A stretch of 43,778 nt of DNA. It comes from Acidobacteriaceae bacterium (lineage in GTDB: Bacteria > Acidobacteriota > Terriglobia > Terriglobales > Acidobacteriaceae). The notes beneath the pieces are model-generated. The model saw only the letters and a list, made by a program, of their open reading frames with translations, was not told the DNA's origin and ran no database searches. Positions within the stretch are counted from its first letter, which is position 1. Every line of letters starts with the position of its first letter. The DNA is taken from assembly GCA_003151435.1 (NCBI GenBank), contig PLXP01000107.1, positions 2,741 through 46,518 of the forward strand, read 5' to 3'. Below are positions 19,701-28,122 of the stretch, one piece after another. Position numbers and translations under genes: made by a program.

Positions 19701-21285
19701 TGAATTCGGATTCCTGACGGTGCCCGAGTTTGTCTCGCTCACCGATAAGACTCTATTGACCATCGCACGATTAAAGAAGCTTCGCGGCCACCTCTACAAC
19801 TGGTACGACACCCACACCTGCGAACCGCTCGAAACCAACCCCTTTGTCTCCACGGTTGATAGCGGCAACCTTGTCGCCTCGCTCTACACACTGCAGGCGG
19901 GCGCCATCGAACTGCTCAAGATGCCTCTGCTTTCGCACCGAGTCTTTACCGGACTGCGCCCACACTGGCAACTGATGCAGTCGCATGGCAAGCCTCCGTC
20001 AACGCTCTCCAAAGCAGCTTTGCCTGGGCCATCCGCCACCATAATCGAATCGCTGGCATGGCTTCCCGCAGCGGTGTCGGCATTCTCCTCGGCTGCTTCA
20101 GCGGCTCACACACTGGACCCGTGGTGGTTCGCGGAGACTCGGCGCAGGGTTAACTCCATCCTTGCGCTCGTGCGCGATTTCATGCCATGGCTGCTGCCTG
20201 AATACGCGCCGCTCCGCGACGTCCCTGAACTGGCGATCGATGAAACGGCCGAAAGGCTCTCAATTGAAGAGGCCGCGAAGTTCGCAGAAGATTTGGAGAA
20301 TAAACTCACCCACGCTTCCGCGGTGTCGAACGGCAGCTTCTCATTGGCCGCTCAACTCCGAGCGTCGTTGCCGGCTGCCACGAACAATCTGCGCACCCTT
20401 GCCGCGGGACTTCACGATATTGCACTGCGCGCCGAGCGGCTGGCCGAAGAAACAGAGTTTGGATTTCTCGTCGATCCAGCCCGCCGCATTCTCTCCATCG
20501 GCTACGACGTAAACGCTCAAAAGACCCACGCATCCTGCTATGACATGCTCGCTTCCGAAGCTCGCATCGCTACGTTCCTCGCCATCGCTCGCGGTGAGCT
20601 TCCGCAACAGAGCTGGTTCAAGCTCGGCCGCGATTACGCCCACGTATTCGGCGCGTACGTCATCATCTCCTGGACCGGAACAATGTTCGAGTACCTCATG
20701 CCGTCGCTGTGGATGCGCAGTTATCCCAATACGCTCATCGCGCAGACACTTAATGGATGTGTTCATGTGCAGCAGACTTTCGCGCGCTCCCTCGGTATTC
20801 CGTGGGGCATCTCTGAGTCCGGAGCCGCGCGCAAGGATGACGGAGGGCACTATTCCTATCACGCCTACGGCATTCCGCAGATAGCACTTTTCTACGACGC
20901 CACCGCGGGTCCAGTCGTCTCGCCTTACTCCACTTACCTCGCGCTAGGCATCGATTCGGTAGAGTCGATGCGCAATTTGCGCGGCATGGCTTCTTCCGGT
21001 TGGATAGGTGCGTACGGGTTTTATGAATCTTTCGATTATTCCACCCCGTCGCACAATGGCGAACTGGTTCGTGAGTGGATGGCACATCACCAGGGAATGT
21101 CGCTTCTTGCGATTCTCAATTGTTTGTGCGATGACGTTGTGCAGCAATGGTTCCATACCAATCCGCTGATGCAATCGACAGAGCTGTTGCTCCACGAAAC
21201 ACCCACCAACAAGGCCACTCTCAAAGCCATGATGAAGGATTTCGCCGCGATCCCTCAAAAAGTCGATAACCCCCAACAGCAATAG
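16786..21285 (+). CDS. Cyclic beta-1,2-glucan synthase family protein (GT84 + Glycoamylase) lacking the GH94 module
   Basis: A 1499-residue inner-membrane glycosyltransferase of the Cgs/NdvB family. The first 300 residues match the Cgs N-terminal region in style. Membrane segments lie near 325-380, 730-790 and 860-905. The GT84 domain between them has the aspartate motif LDSDTQLPRG (539-548) followed by GAIAHPLNQ, and the acceptor-site block KHRWVRGDWQ (686-695). A Glycoamylase domain follows (about 940-1470) with VSTVDSGNL (D1025), EFGFLVDPARRILSIGY, IPWGISESG (E1344) and MAHHQGMS. The protein ends about 60 residues later, just after STELLLHE. In Brucella/Agrobacterium Cgs (about 2800-2900 residues) the GH94-like chain-length domain begins roughly there; it is absent and not encoded downstream. 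The start ATG 16786 lies six bases after the exporter stop, with GAGG upstream. Product linkage is inferred from the family. Confidence 0.9.
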   Translation: MTDTATMLDSHQAPSGDSLSEISRAANVAASWEVVARPTNAGSFQSRVLAARRAILSLELDLVSLPHAPADAMDSRMIALLDLRANPRLLRSGITAVSGKSKDMAELPRVILPNRQDEPRVATVAATYLRVAKGEFSEVTFAAFVHALEVHDPLTVFELWNLPGFLRFCLLEQILESAHPALSTQDSSAASLLSNQFASMRAIANSDWVGIIEPLIVIDATLSRDPTGTYPLMEFETRDVYRSRVAYIARHSDCTESKVAEHVLELAREGSQQIFQDPRSHQRCSHVGYYLVDKGLPRLAARVGFHPRLADRIRTWIRANADDFYITGIELITIFFIAAALFPLLPNYPVFGRLAITFLLMLLPAMQCAVDLVNNTVTTIFDPQPLPKMEFSKSIPADCTTLVAVPTLLVNEDQVRDLVTDLEVRYLANRDPHLHFALLTDLPDSISKAHVNDSNPLVELASRLINDLNTKYSSYKGGCFIFLHRHRTFNVRQGVWMGWERKRGKLLDLNKLLVGEYDAFPIKAGNLEALHQVRYILTLDSDTQLPRGSAARMVGAIAHPLNQAVIDPKLRIVVEGYGILQPRIGVSVSSASRSRLAAIFSGQTGFDIYSRAVSDAYQDLYGEGIFTGKGIYEVAVLHAVLNKRFPRNSLLSHDLIEGAYARAGLVTDIELIDDYPSHYSAYTRRKHRWVRGDWQIAQWMFSRVPDESGRRVTSPISTVARWKIFDNLRRSLVEPFTFILFVAGWLVLPGGPVYWTVVPLLLFFFPTFVQLVFGTGRALVSGRVDSVGAVLVGSGQAALAALLNLCFLPHQTLLALDAIVRALVRRFITGERLLEWETAAEAESRTKTTPVDRYLALMPFIACGLALAIYLFARSPGAFLVASPILFSWCMATVVTAWLNKSPREQRNRLSPADKTLLLCHALRIWRYFHEFGTERHNYLIPDNIEEKGLFEAARVSPTNVGLLLNARQAACEFGFLTVPEFVSLTDKTLLTIARLKKLRGHLYNWYDTHTCEPLETNPFVSTVDSGNLVASLYTLQAGAIELLKMPLLSHRVFTGLRPHWQLMQSHGKPPSTLSKAALPGPSATIIESLAWLPAAVSAFSSAASAAHTLDPWWFAETRRRVNSILALVRDFMPWLLPEYAPLRDVPELAIDETAERLSIEEAAKFAEDLENKLTHASAVSNGSFSLAAQLRASLPAATNNLRTLAAGLHDIALRAERLAEETEFGFLVDPARRILSIGYDVNAQKTHASCYDMLASEARIATFLAIARGELPQQSWFKLGRDYAHVFGAYVIISWTGTMFEYLMPSLWMRSYPNTLIAQTLNGCVHVQQTFARSLGIPWGISESGAARKDDGGHYSYHAYGIPQIALFYDATAGPVVSPYSTYLALGIDSVESMRNLRGMASSGWIGAYGFYESFDYSTPSHNGELVREWMAHHQGMSLLAILNCLCDDVVQQWFHTNPLMQSTELLLHETPTNKATLKAMMKDFAAIPQKVDNPQQQ

Positions 21286-21338
21286 GGGCTTGAGCTACTT
21301 GCCGAGAATCGCCATCGAGAAGGACCGCATGCCGCGTA

Positions 21339-22847
21339 TCAACGCTGGACCTTAATAACAACAAGCGAATTCGGCATCAGGTCCAGCTCGAGTTTTCCTC
21401 CCTGCAGCGTCTTGTCTTCAGGAGCCGCAAGTGCCGTCTCGCGATTCAGTTGCTCGACCTGCGCCGGCGTTGGATCCACGGGCTGCCCCATTGCTTCGTA
21501 TGCCTTCAGAACATTTCCATTGTCCGCATCGACGCGCTGCACGCTGATATGCGCATTACCGGGCACGTGCGAAAAGACCAGATTGATCGTTCGCCTGTTG
21601 CCGTGCTGCCCGGGATCAACGAGGTTCCACGCGGCGATCGCAAGCCCACCGTCCGTCGTCTTTGTCACGATCACATTTTTTGAGTTGTTGACAATCCGCT
21701 GCTCTCCGAGTTGATGCAGCAGTCCATAGCCGTAGTAACTGGGCTTGTTGATGCCGCCCTTGGCACGCAAGCCAAATTGGCCCTCAAACGGTTTTGCAAT
21801 CGGGCCGCCCTCTTCAAACACATCCGAGAAGGTCCAGAACGACATCATGCTCACCAGTCCATCACATTGGCGCACGGTGTTCGCAAGGGCCGGCCCTACA
21901 AAGGTCGTATCGCGCGCGTCCAACTGGCCCTGCACGTTCCACTCGGTCCAAAACAGCGGAAGCGCCGGCGTAGCCGACGACTTGATCTGGCCCTGCACCT
22001 TCGCTATCGCGCGGCACACTCTGTCGTCCATTGAAATGTCTTCGTTGGTACCGAACATATCCTGTACTGTGTCATCCGCGTAGCCGTGCGTCGACACGAA
22101 GTCGACTGGCACATGATTCTCCGACGTGAACCTAAGAAACTCGCTGATCCATGCTGCCGCAGCGGTTGCGGGCCCACCCACACGCAACTGTGGACTGACA
22201 CTCTTCAGGTCGCGGGCCGTGTGCGCATAGAGATCGAAGTAAGATCGTTGGCGCGGAATTCCATTCCAGAAATCGATGTTCGGCTCATTCCAAACCTCAA
22301 AGTACCACTGCGAAACCTCGGCGATGCCGTAACGATCGACCAGGTGCTGCGCAAAGTGCTTTATCAAATCGTCCCACCGTTCCATGCTCTTGGGCGGCGA
22401 AACATTCTGCTTATACCAGAAGGGATGCAGCGCATCCGGATTAAATGCGAGCTTCTTCGGCATGAAGCTGATTTCAACAAAGGGTCGAACGCCATTCTTC
22501 AGCAATCCATCATAGATCTGGTCTACATAAGAGAAGTTATAGACAGGATTACCATGCTCATCCTCGTTATAGACTCCAACTTCGTCATGCAGGATGGCAT
22601 GAAATCGAACGTAGCGAAAGTCCGCAACCTGCTTGACTGCCCGCATATCTTCCCGATAACTCTCGCGTAACGTGAGAATCGCCCGACCCGACCCGAACAT
22701 CTGTTCCCAGAAGTGGGGAAACGGCTCCGCCGGCGCCTGCGCGTCAATTTCCACTTTCTCCTGGGCCGGTGCCGCGATGGGCCCCACCAGCAGCAATAAC
22801 ATCCATACGAAACACCGCCAATAGCTTGCTTTCACCATTAAGTGCAT
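21339..22847 (-). CDS. Secreted GH39-like glycoside hydrolase
   Basis: A 502-residue exported enzyme of the GH39 type (beta-xylosidase / alpha-L-iduronidase superfamily, retaining, clan A). The signal peptide (FVWMLLLLVGPIAAPAQ) is followed by a (beta/alpha)8 barrel with the acid/base glutamate in FEVWNEPNID (E188) and the nucleophile in FWTEWNV (E302), both in the expected places, and a C-terminal beta domain. Two starts are possible: ATG 22847 with AAAGG only two bases away, or ATG 22838 with the same site eleven bases away; neither changes the mature protein. It lies 108 bp downstream of the TonB-dependent receptor on the same strand. The substrate could be a xylan fragment or another glycoside. 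Confidence 0.88.
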   Translation of the reverse strand: MHLMVKASYWRCFVWMLLLLVGPIAAPAQEKVEIDAQAPAEPFPHFWEQMFGSGRAILTLRESYREDMRAVKQVADFRYVRFHAILHDEVGVYNEDEHGNPVYNFSYVDQIYDGLLKNGVRPFVEISFMPKKLAFNPDALHPFWYKQNVSPPKSMERWDDLIKHFAQHLVDRYGIAEVSQWYFEVWNEPNIDFWNGIPRQRSYFDLYAHTARDLKSVSPQLRVGGPATAAAAWISEFLRFTSENHVPVDFVSTHGYADDTVQDMFGTNEDISMDDRVCRAIAKVQGQIKSSATPALPLFWTEWNVQGQLDARDTTFVGPALANTVRQCDGLVSMMSFWTFSDVFEEGGPIAKPFEGQFGLRAKGGINKPSYYGYGLLHQLGEQRIVNNSKNVIVTKTTDGGLAIAAWNLVDPGQHGNRRTINLVFSHVPGNAHISVQRVDADNGNVLKAYEAMGQPVDPTPAQVEQLNRETALAAPEDKTLQGGKLELDLMPNSLVVIKVQR

Positions 22848-22901
22848 TACCTTTCAAGGCGGAATGGGTGCGCCTAGCGACTTCGGCTTTCCAAACTGGA
22901 A

Positions 22902-22936
22902 GCCGGCAGCGAATCATGTAGAGACTCGCTGCCGGC
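22902..22936 (-). terminator. Hairpin between the receptor and GH39 genes
   Basis: A perfect 11-bp inverted repeat GCCGGCAGCGA (22902-22912) / TCGCTGCCGGC (22926-22936) with a 13-nt loop lies just after the stop of the receptor gene. On the minus strand it is followed only by TTCCAGTTT, so it may be a weak terminator or an mRNA-stabilising element that makes the receptor transcript more abundant than the enzyme transcript. Confidence 0.55.
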
Positions 22937-22955
22937 AACGGGATGGATGATCGGT

Positions 22956-25900
22956 TTAGAAGTTGAATCGGGCCTGCAACGTCACCGTGCGCGAACCGAG
23001 CGCCGATTTCGCCTGCCCAAAGCTCGGGTCCGTAATGTTGTTCGCGATGCTCGTCGGATTGAAGTTCAAGTTGTTAAACAGGTTGAAGGCGTCCGCACGA
23101 AACTCAACTGCCGCATGTTCCCCCAACCCCTTCATATTCGGCAGTCCGAAGCTCTTGCTTACGGTGCCATCTAAATCCCGATACCCTGGCCCGGTCCACG
23201 AGTTTCGCTTCACACCCGGAGCCTGCGGCGCAACCCCACCCGTAGCGGGAAACACGGAGCCGGCCGTCAAAGCCGGCGGCACGAAGTATGCTTCAGCCTG
23301 GTTGGGAGATGTGGCCGCAAGCGGAAAGTTCTTATTTAAGCCGTTGCCTACTCCGGGCCCGGACTTGAATGCTTCATTGCTGGTGTCATTTCCGGCACCG
23401 CCCAGGTATGCGGCAGGCAGCACCTGATAATAACCGCAAGTGTCGCAATACAAGCTTCCTTTATCGCTGTTGAAAACCGGGTTCCATGGGAATCCGGTGT
23501 GCATGTTGAAGATACCGCTCAGCGACCACCCGCCAACAATCTTCTCGGCCCATGAGTGACTGCTGTGGAAGATGACCGGCTGCCACATGCCAAAGATTTT
23601 GAATTGCCTGCCAATGTTGTAGTCGGAGCGGCCGTAGGAAAGGCTGGGGTTGTACGGATAGTCCTGCTCAGAATAGGGCGCCGAGCTTGTGTCCATGCTC
23701 TTCCCCCACGTCAATTCCGCGTCCATCATGAACTGGCGCGAGAACTGGTGTTTCAGCCCAGCCAGCATCGCGTTGTAATTGCCGTGGCCGCCGTTTCCAA
23801 AGAAATTCACACCCGGAACCTGCGGATTGAGAGGAATGGCTCGGACCGATGCAGCAGCGTTTGCGTCATAGTGGAAATAACTGTGCCGTGAGACGCTGCC
23901 CTGGTAACCGAGAGTGAAAATGAACTGCGCCCCCAGGTCCGTCTGCGTATCCAGCGAGTAGTGCTCGGAGTACATTGTCGGCATGTTCGTATCGAACGCA
24001 GTCACGCTCGTCTGGCCCGTGAGGGGTAGACCATTAGTCCCAAACGCAGAGCTGATCGTATTTGGATTCGGCGGATAACCATACAGCGAATGAACGTCGC
24101 TTGGAATTTGGTACACAATCCCTGGATTGGGCGAACTGGGAAGATTCATCGTGAAGCTAGGTGACACCGTGGCTCCCGGATTGCCGAACACGTTGGCCGA
24201 GATCGCAATCTCTTCCTCGTTGTAGTTGAGACCGAAACCGCCGCGTATCACGACTCTCTGGTGATAAAAGGCCGGCGTCCATGCAAATCCAACCTGTGGG
24301 CCGAAATTGAATTTCTGCGCGGTCCACAGGCTGCCACCCTTCTGAACCGTCAAGCCGGTCAGCATGGCCGACCCGCTGCCAAACCGGACGGAGTACATGT
24401 TGCCTTGCTTCGATGTAAGTGGCCCGTAGTAGCCGTAGCGAAGACCCAGGTTAAGCGTCAGATTGGGCGTCGCCTTCCAGTCATCTTGCGCGAAAAAGCC
24501 CCAGAGATCTTCGCGGTTGTCCTGCCGCGTCGCGAACGGCACGCCCGTCGTGGGGTTGAACGTTCCCGATTCAGATCGGGGAGCATCGTTCAGAAAATCC
24601 CAAATGTTGAAGAATCCAAAATTTGGCCGAGCCGCGTATGGCGCAATGTTCAGGTAATAGAGTCGCGTGAGTTCGCCCCCGAACTTGATGGTGTGATTGC
24701 GCAATACCTTTGTGGCGATATCCCGGTAGGTGTATGTCCACTGGTTCAGATCGCCCGGTCCTGGCGCGCCAAAGTTCTGCAAATTGATGTTGCCAATGGT
24801 TCCCACCGAGTCGTTCGGCAAGCCGAACGCTTCCTGTGCGTTTGCAGCGACTTCATTGAATCGCCACCCGGCGGCGTTCGCCCGGGCTTCGTTCAAGAAC
24901 GTTGGGCTGAAGGTGTGGTTCCATATTACCGAGAACGCGTCATTGATGACCGTGTGATGCCACAAGTTATAGGGCCGCGCGGGACCGTTGAATTGAGTCT
25001 GGCTTGTCGGCACCCAGTAGATCGCAAAACTGGCATGATCCTTGCTGGTAACATCCGCATCCAGTCGGCCGTTGTACTGCTCATCAACAACGTCGGTCGG
25101 ATTCGCCGTTGCAAAGAAGGCAATATCGGCGACTGTGCTGTTCAACCCGCCTCCAACCCCCGGACTGGTCGGCGTCGTCCAACCTAAATCCTGTGTGCCC
25201 AGGGGGCTCGTCAACGGCGATCCGATATTCAATCCCTGTCCGGGAATATAGATGCAATTTACGCCTTCGGTTAATCCGGCAACCGAGCACTTCTGGTCGA
25301 TGATGCCCTTTGAGTTGACTCCCGCGCCGGGAAAGGTGAGGAACTTCGATGCAATACTGCCCGTCGGAGCCATGCCGTCAAACGCCGTTGTGTCATACCA
25401 TCCAGAACTCGGGGCTCCTGACAAGTGGATCCGTTCGGTCTCGTAGGCAAAAAACGCGAAAATCTTGTTTCTCCACAGGGGGCCGCCTACACTGCCTCCC
25501 ATTTGGTTAAACTGCTGCGGGTCTCTAAACAAGTTCCTTTGCGACGGTGGATTGGGGGTGCCATCAGGCGCCAGAAAGTTATAGAAGCCGGTCCCGTTGT
25601 ATCGCTGATACGCATTCAACCCAGGGCGATATGCCTGGAAAAACGCACTGCCATGCACGTTATTGGTGCCGCTCTTCGACGTGACCTGAATCTGCGCACC
25701 GCTGAACCGGCCGTTCTCCGCGTCATACCCGTTGGCCACAACCCGCACATTATCGACCGAATCCTCTGTTGGGGTAATGACGGACGTGCCGCCCCAAACG
25801 GCGCTCGTAGTGCTGATGCCATCGATCGAGATGCCATTGCTCTCGTACTGGCCACCGTTGGCCAGCGCCTGGGGACCGTTCTCAGTTTGAAAGATGCCGC

Positions 25901-26522
25901 CGTTGGCGCTCGGTCCACCCGGCCCCTGTGTGCCCGGCAACGCATTACTACCGCCGCCCGCGCTCTGCGACGCATCCCCGGTAGTTCCGGGGGCAAGTTG
26001 GGTAAGCTGAAAAACGTCACGCCCAAATGACGGCATATGCTGGATTTGATTTTCGGAGATTGTCCCGCCGATGGTTGCCGTCTGAGAATCCATCAGCGGC
26101 GCAAGCGACGCGTCCACCGTGACCGTTTGTGTTGCACCGCCAACCTCCAGTTGCACATTCAGCGAGTTGGCTTGCTCCGGAATAACCTGCACGTTATCCA
26201 GAGCCTTGGTCTGGAACCCATCTCTTTCCACCACCAGCTTGAAGCGACCAGATGGTAACGCATTGAAGTTGAAGATACCAACATCATTGCTCGTTCTCAT
26301 TTGGGTTTCGTTGGTGGCTGTGTTGGTAAGTGTCAGCTTGGCGCCGGGAATCACGCCGCCCTGCGCATCGGCTACGGTACCCTGGATTGATGCGCGAAAT
26401 TGCGCAAAGCCTGCGGGGGCCAGCATCAGAGCGGCGACAATAACAGATACCAGCGTGCGAACCGTCGTGTTCAAGTGAATGTTTTTCAGTAGTTTTCTGG
26501 CCTGGAAGAGGGGGAGGTACAT
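22956..26522 (-). CDS. Oar-like TonB-dependent outer-membrane receptor
   Basis: A 1188-residue outer-membrane protein. The signal peptide (ending APAGFAQ) is followed by a carboxypeptidase-regulatory-like domain (about 45-130: ASIQGTVADAQGGVIPGA, DGFQTKALDNVQV), a plug domain (about 150-290, with SIDGIS and VTSKSGTNNVHGSAF), and a long beta-barrel ending in the aromatic LQARFNF typical of barrel insertion. This is the expanded Oar-like type common in Acidobacteria, where it stands without a SusD lipoprotein. The start ATG 26522 has GGAGAAC seven bases upstream. The GH39 gene lies 108 bp downstream, which suggests uptake of a plant or microbial polysaccharide fragment; the ligand is not readable from sequence. 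Confidence 0.92.
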   Translation of the reverse strand: MYLPLFQARKLLKNIHLNTTVRTLVSVIVAALMLAPAGFAQFRASIQGTVADAQGGVIPGAKLTLTNTATNETQMRTSNDVGIFNFNALPSGRFKLVVERDGFQTKALDNVQVIPEQANSLNVQLEVGGATQTVTVDASLAPLMDSQTATIGGTISENQIQHMPSFGRDVFQLTQLAPGTTGDASQSAGGGSNALPGTQGPGGPSANGGIFQTENGPQALANGGQYESNGISIDGISTTSAVWGGTSVITPTEDSVDNVRVVANGYDAENGRFSGAQIQVTSKSGTNNVHGSAFFQAYRPGLNAYQRYNGTGFYNFLAPDGTPNPPSQRNLFRDPQQFNQMGGSVGGPLWRNKIFAFFAYETERIHLSGAPSSGWYDTTAFDGMAPTGSIASKFLTFPGAGVNSKGIIDQKCSVAGLTEGVNCIYIPGQGLNIGSPLTSPLGTQDLGWTTPTSPGVGGGLNSTVADIAFFATANPTDVVDEQYNGRLDADVTSKDHASFAIYWVPTSQTQFNGPARPYNLWHHTVINDAFSVIWNHTFSPTFLNEARANAAGWRFNEVAANAQEAFGLPNDSVGTIGNINLQNFGAPGPGDLNQWTYTYRDIATKVLRNHTIKFGGELTRLYYLNIAPYAARPNFGFFNIWDFLNDAPRSESGTFNPTTGVPFATRQDNREDLWGFFAQDDWKATPNLTLNLGLRYGYYGPLTSKQGNMYSVRFGSGSAMLTGLTVQKGGSLWTAQKFNFGPQVGFAWTPAFYHQRVVIRGGFGLNYNEEEIAISANVFGNPGATVSPSFTMNLPSSPNPGIVYQIPSDVHSLYGYPPNPNTISSAFGTNGLPLTGQTSVTAFDTNMPTMYSEHYSLDTQTDLGAQFIFTLGYQGSVSRHSYFHYDANAAASVRAIPLNPQVPGVNFFGNGGHGNYNAMLAGLKHQFSRQFMMDAELTWGKSMDTSSAPYSEQDYPYNPSLSYGRSDYNIGRQFKIFGMWQPVIFHSSHSWAEKIVGGWSLSGIFNMHTGFPWNPVFNSDKGSLYCDTCGYYQVLPAAYLGGAGNDTSNEAFKSGPGVGNGLNKNFPLAATSPNQAEAYFVPPALTAGSVFPATGGVAPQAPGVKRNSWTGPGYRDLDGTVSKSFGLPNMKGLGEHAAVEFRADAFNLFNNLNFNPTSIANNITDPSFGQAKSALGSRTVTLQARFNF

Positions 26523-26803
26523 GGGTGTTCTCCTTGTTTATTGCGCACTTACATCGTGAGGTAGTTGCGTGAATGGAAAACAGTTTTGAGGCGTAGTTCG
26601 GCCCGGGACGTTAGATGGCGATTACGAAATTCAGGTGGTCTGTTACAAACCGAAAAATCTGAATGCGTTTTCGGCCACTCGCCTGCCCCTCTTCATTTCC
26701 CGCCCGGCCCAAAGAGCCCCTTCTTCCTTCGCGCGCCTGCCATTCCCTTCTACTCAGTCAGTCTGATAGCGTGGTGTATTCGTTCCGCGATGAGGTGTGG
26801 TCA

Positions 26804-28057
26804 ATGTCTGAGAGTGAACCAGCGTCCATCCAACCGGCCGGCGCGGTTCCGTCCACTGATGACGGAGCCTTCAGAAGCCATCCTCCGGCCGTGATCGCAG
26901 GCTTCTCGGGCTGGCTTCTCGATGCCTTTGACTTCTTTCTGGTAACCTTTTGTCTCACCGCCATCGCCCATGAGTTTCACAAATCCGACGCGCAAATCGC
27001 TCTAGTCATCACCATGACCTTGGCCTTTCGTCCCATAGGTGGATTCATCTTCGGAATCATGGCCGACCGCTACGGCCGACGTTTGCCGCTGATGATCAAC
27101 ATTGGCTTCTTTGCACTTGCGGAGATCCTCACGGCACTCGCTCCCAGTTACACGGTGCTTCTCATCGTCCGGGCGCTGTTCGGCGTGGTAATGGGCGGCA
27201 ACTGGGGCGTAGGAGCATCGCTCGCCATGGAGGGCGCGCCCATTGACAAGCGCGGTATGCTCTCCGGCCTGCTTCAGGAAGGCTATGCAGCCGGCAACGT
27301 TCTGGCGGCCATCAGCTACTTCTTCCTCTTCTCGCGCGTGGGTTGGCGTCCTCTCTTTTTGCTCGGCAGCGTTCCTGCCATCCTCCTCGTTCTTTTCATT
27401 CGGTTTCGCGTGAAGGAATCAACGGTCTGGCAGAAGAAAGCGCAGATCAGGCTGCCATGGGCCGAACAGCGCCGCGAGATTCTCTCTCATTGGAGGCTTT
27501 TTCTTTACCTGCTGGCCTTCATGACGATGATGCTGTTCGCCTCACACGGCACGCAGGACATGTATCCCACATTCCTGCAGCGCCAGTGGCACTTTACTCC
27601 GTCGCGGCGGGCCGCCATCACGGCAATCTCCGGCATTGGAGCCATCATTGGCGGCATCGTCTTTGGGCATCTCTCCGATAAGTGGGGTCGCCGGCGCGCG
27701 ATCATCACCGCGTTTGTCCTCGCCGCAGCTATCATCCCGGTGTGGGCTTACGCGCCCAACCAGCTTTTGCTCATCGTCGGAGCGTTCCTGATGCAGTTCA
27801 TGGTGCAGGGCGCCTGGGGCGTGATTCCTGCACACCTTGCGGAGCTTTCGCCTGACTCTGTCCGGGCCCTGCTTCCTGGTTTTGCCTACCAGAGTGCCGG
27901 CGTCATCGCCAGCTCGGTCGTCTTCATCGAGGCGATCTATGCCGAGAAGACAAGTTACGCCACCGCTATGGCTCTGACGGCGATCAGCGTGTTTATGCTC
28001 GCATCCATCATGGCGTACGTCGGGCGCGAACGTCGCGGACACAGGTTCGGCGCGTGA
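26804..28057 (+). CDS. MFS transporter, sialate/carboxylate (NanT/JenA)-like
   Basis: A 417-residue 12-helix major facilitator. Helix 1 has GFSGWLLDAFDFFLV with the acidic pair typical of the sialate:H+ / carboxylate symporters. The signature loop 2-3 is GIMADRYGRRLPL and its repeat in the second half is GHLSDKWGRRRAI. The open frame reaches back to 26663, but ATG 26804 has TGAGGTG (26791-26797) six bases upstream and removes an unnatural hydrophilic extension. The gene is divergent from the TonB receptor across 281 bp. A carboxylate or acidic-sugar proton symporter is likely; the exact substrate is not. Confidence 0.85.
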   Translation: MSESEPASIQPAGAVPSTDDGAFRSHPPAVIAGFSGWLLDAFDFFLVTFCLTAIAHEFHKSDAQIALVITMTLAFRPIGGFIFGIMADRYGRRLPLMINIGFFALAEILTALAPSYTVLLIVRALFGVVMGGNWGVGASLAMEGAPIDKRGMLSGLLQEGYAAGNVLAAISYFFLFSRVGWRPLFLLGSVPAILLVLFIRFRVKESTVWQKKAQIRLPWAEQRREILSHWRLFLYLLAFMTMMLFASHGTQDMYPTFLQRQWHFTPSRRAAITAISGIGAIIGGIVFGHLSDKWGRRRAIITAFVLAAAIIPVWAYAPNQLLLIVGAFLMQFMVQGAWGVIPAHLAELSPDSVRALLPGFAYQSAGVIASSVVFIEAIYAEKTSYATAMALTAISVFMLASIMAYVGRERRGHRFGA

Positions 28058-28122
28058 CATACGAAACCAAATCGCGAGACCCACTCTGTCTGCTCGGTCC
28101 CGGATCTGCTCAAGTTGCACAC

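Noticed and set aside
24261..25187. 308-residue open frame on the plus strand
   Set aside because: Antisense to the TonB-dependent receptor; no recognisable domain or signal.
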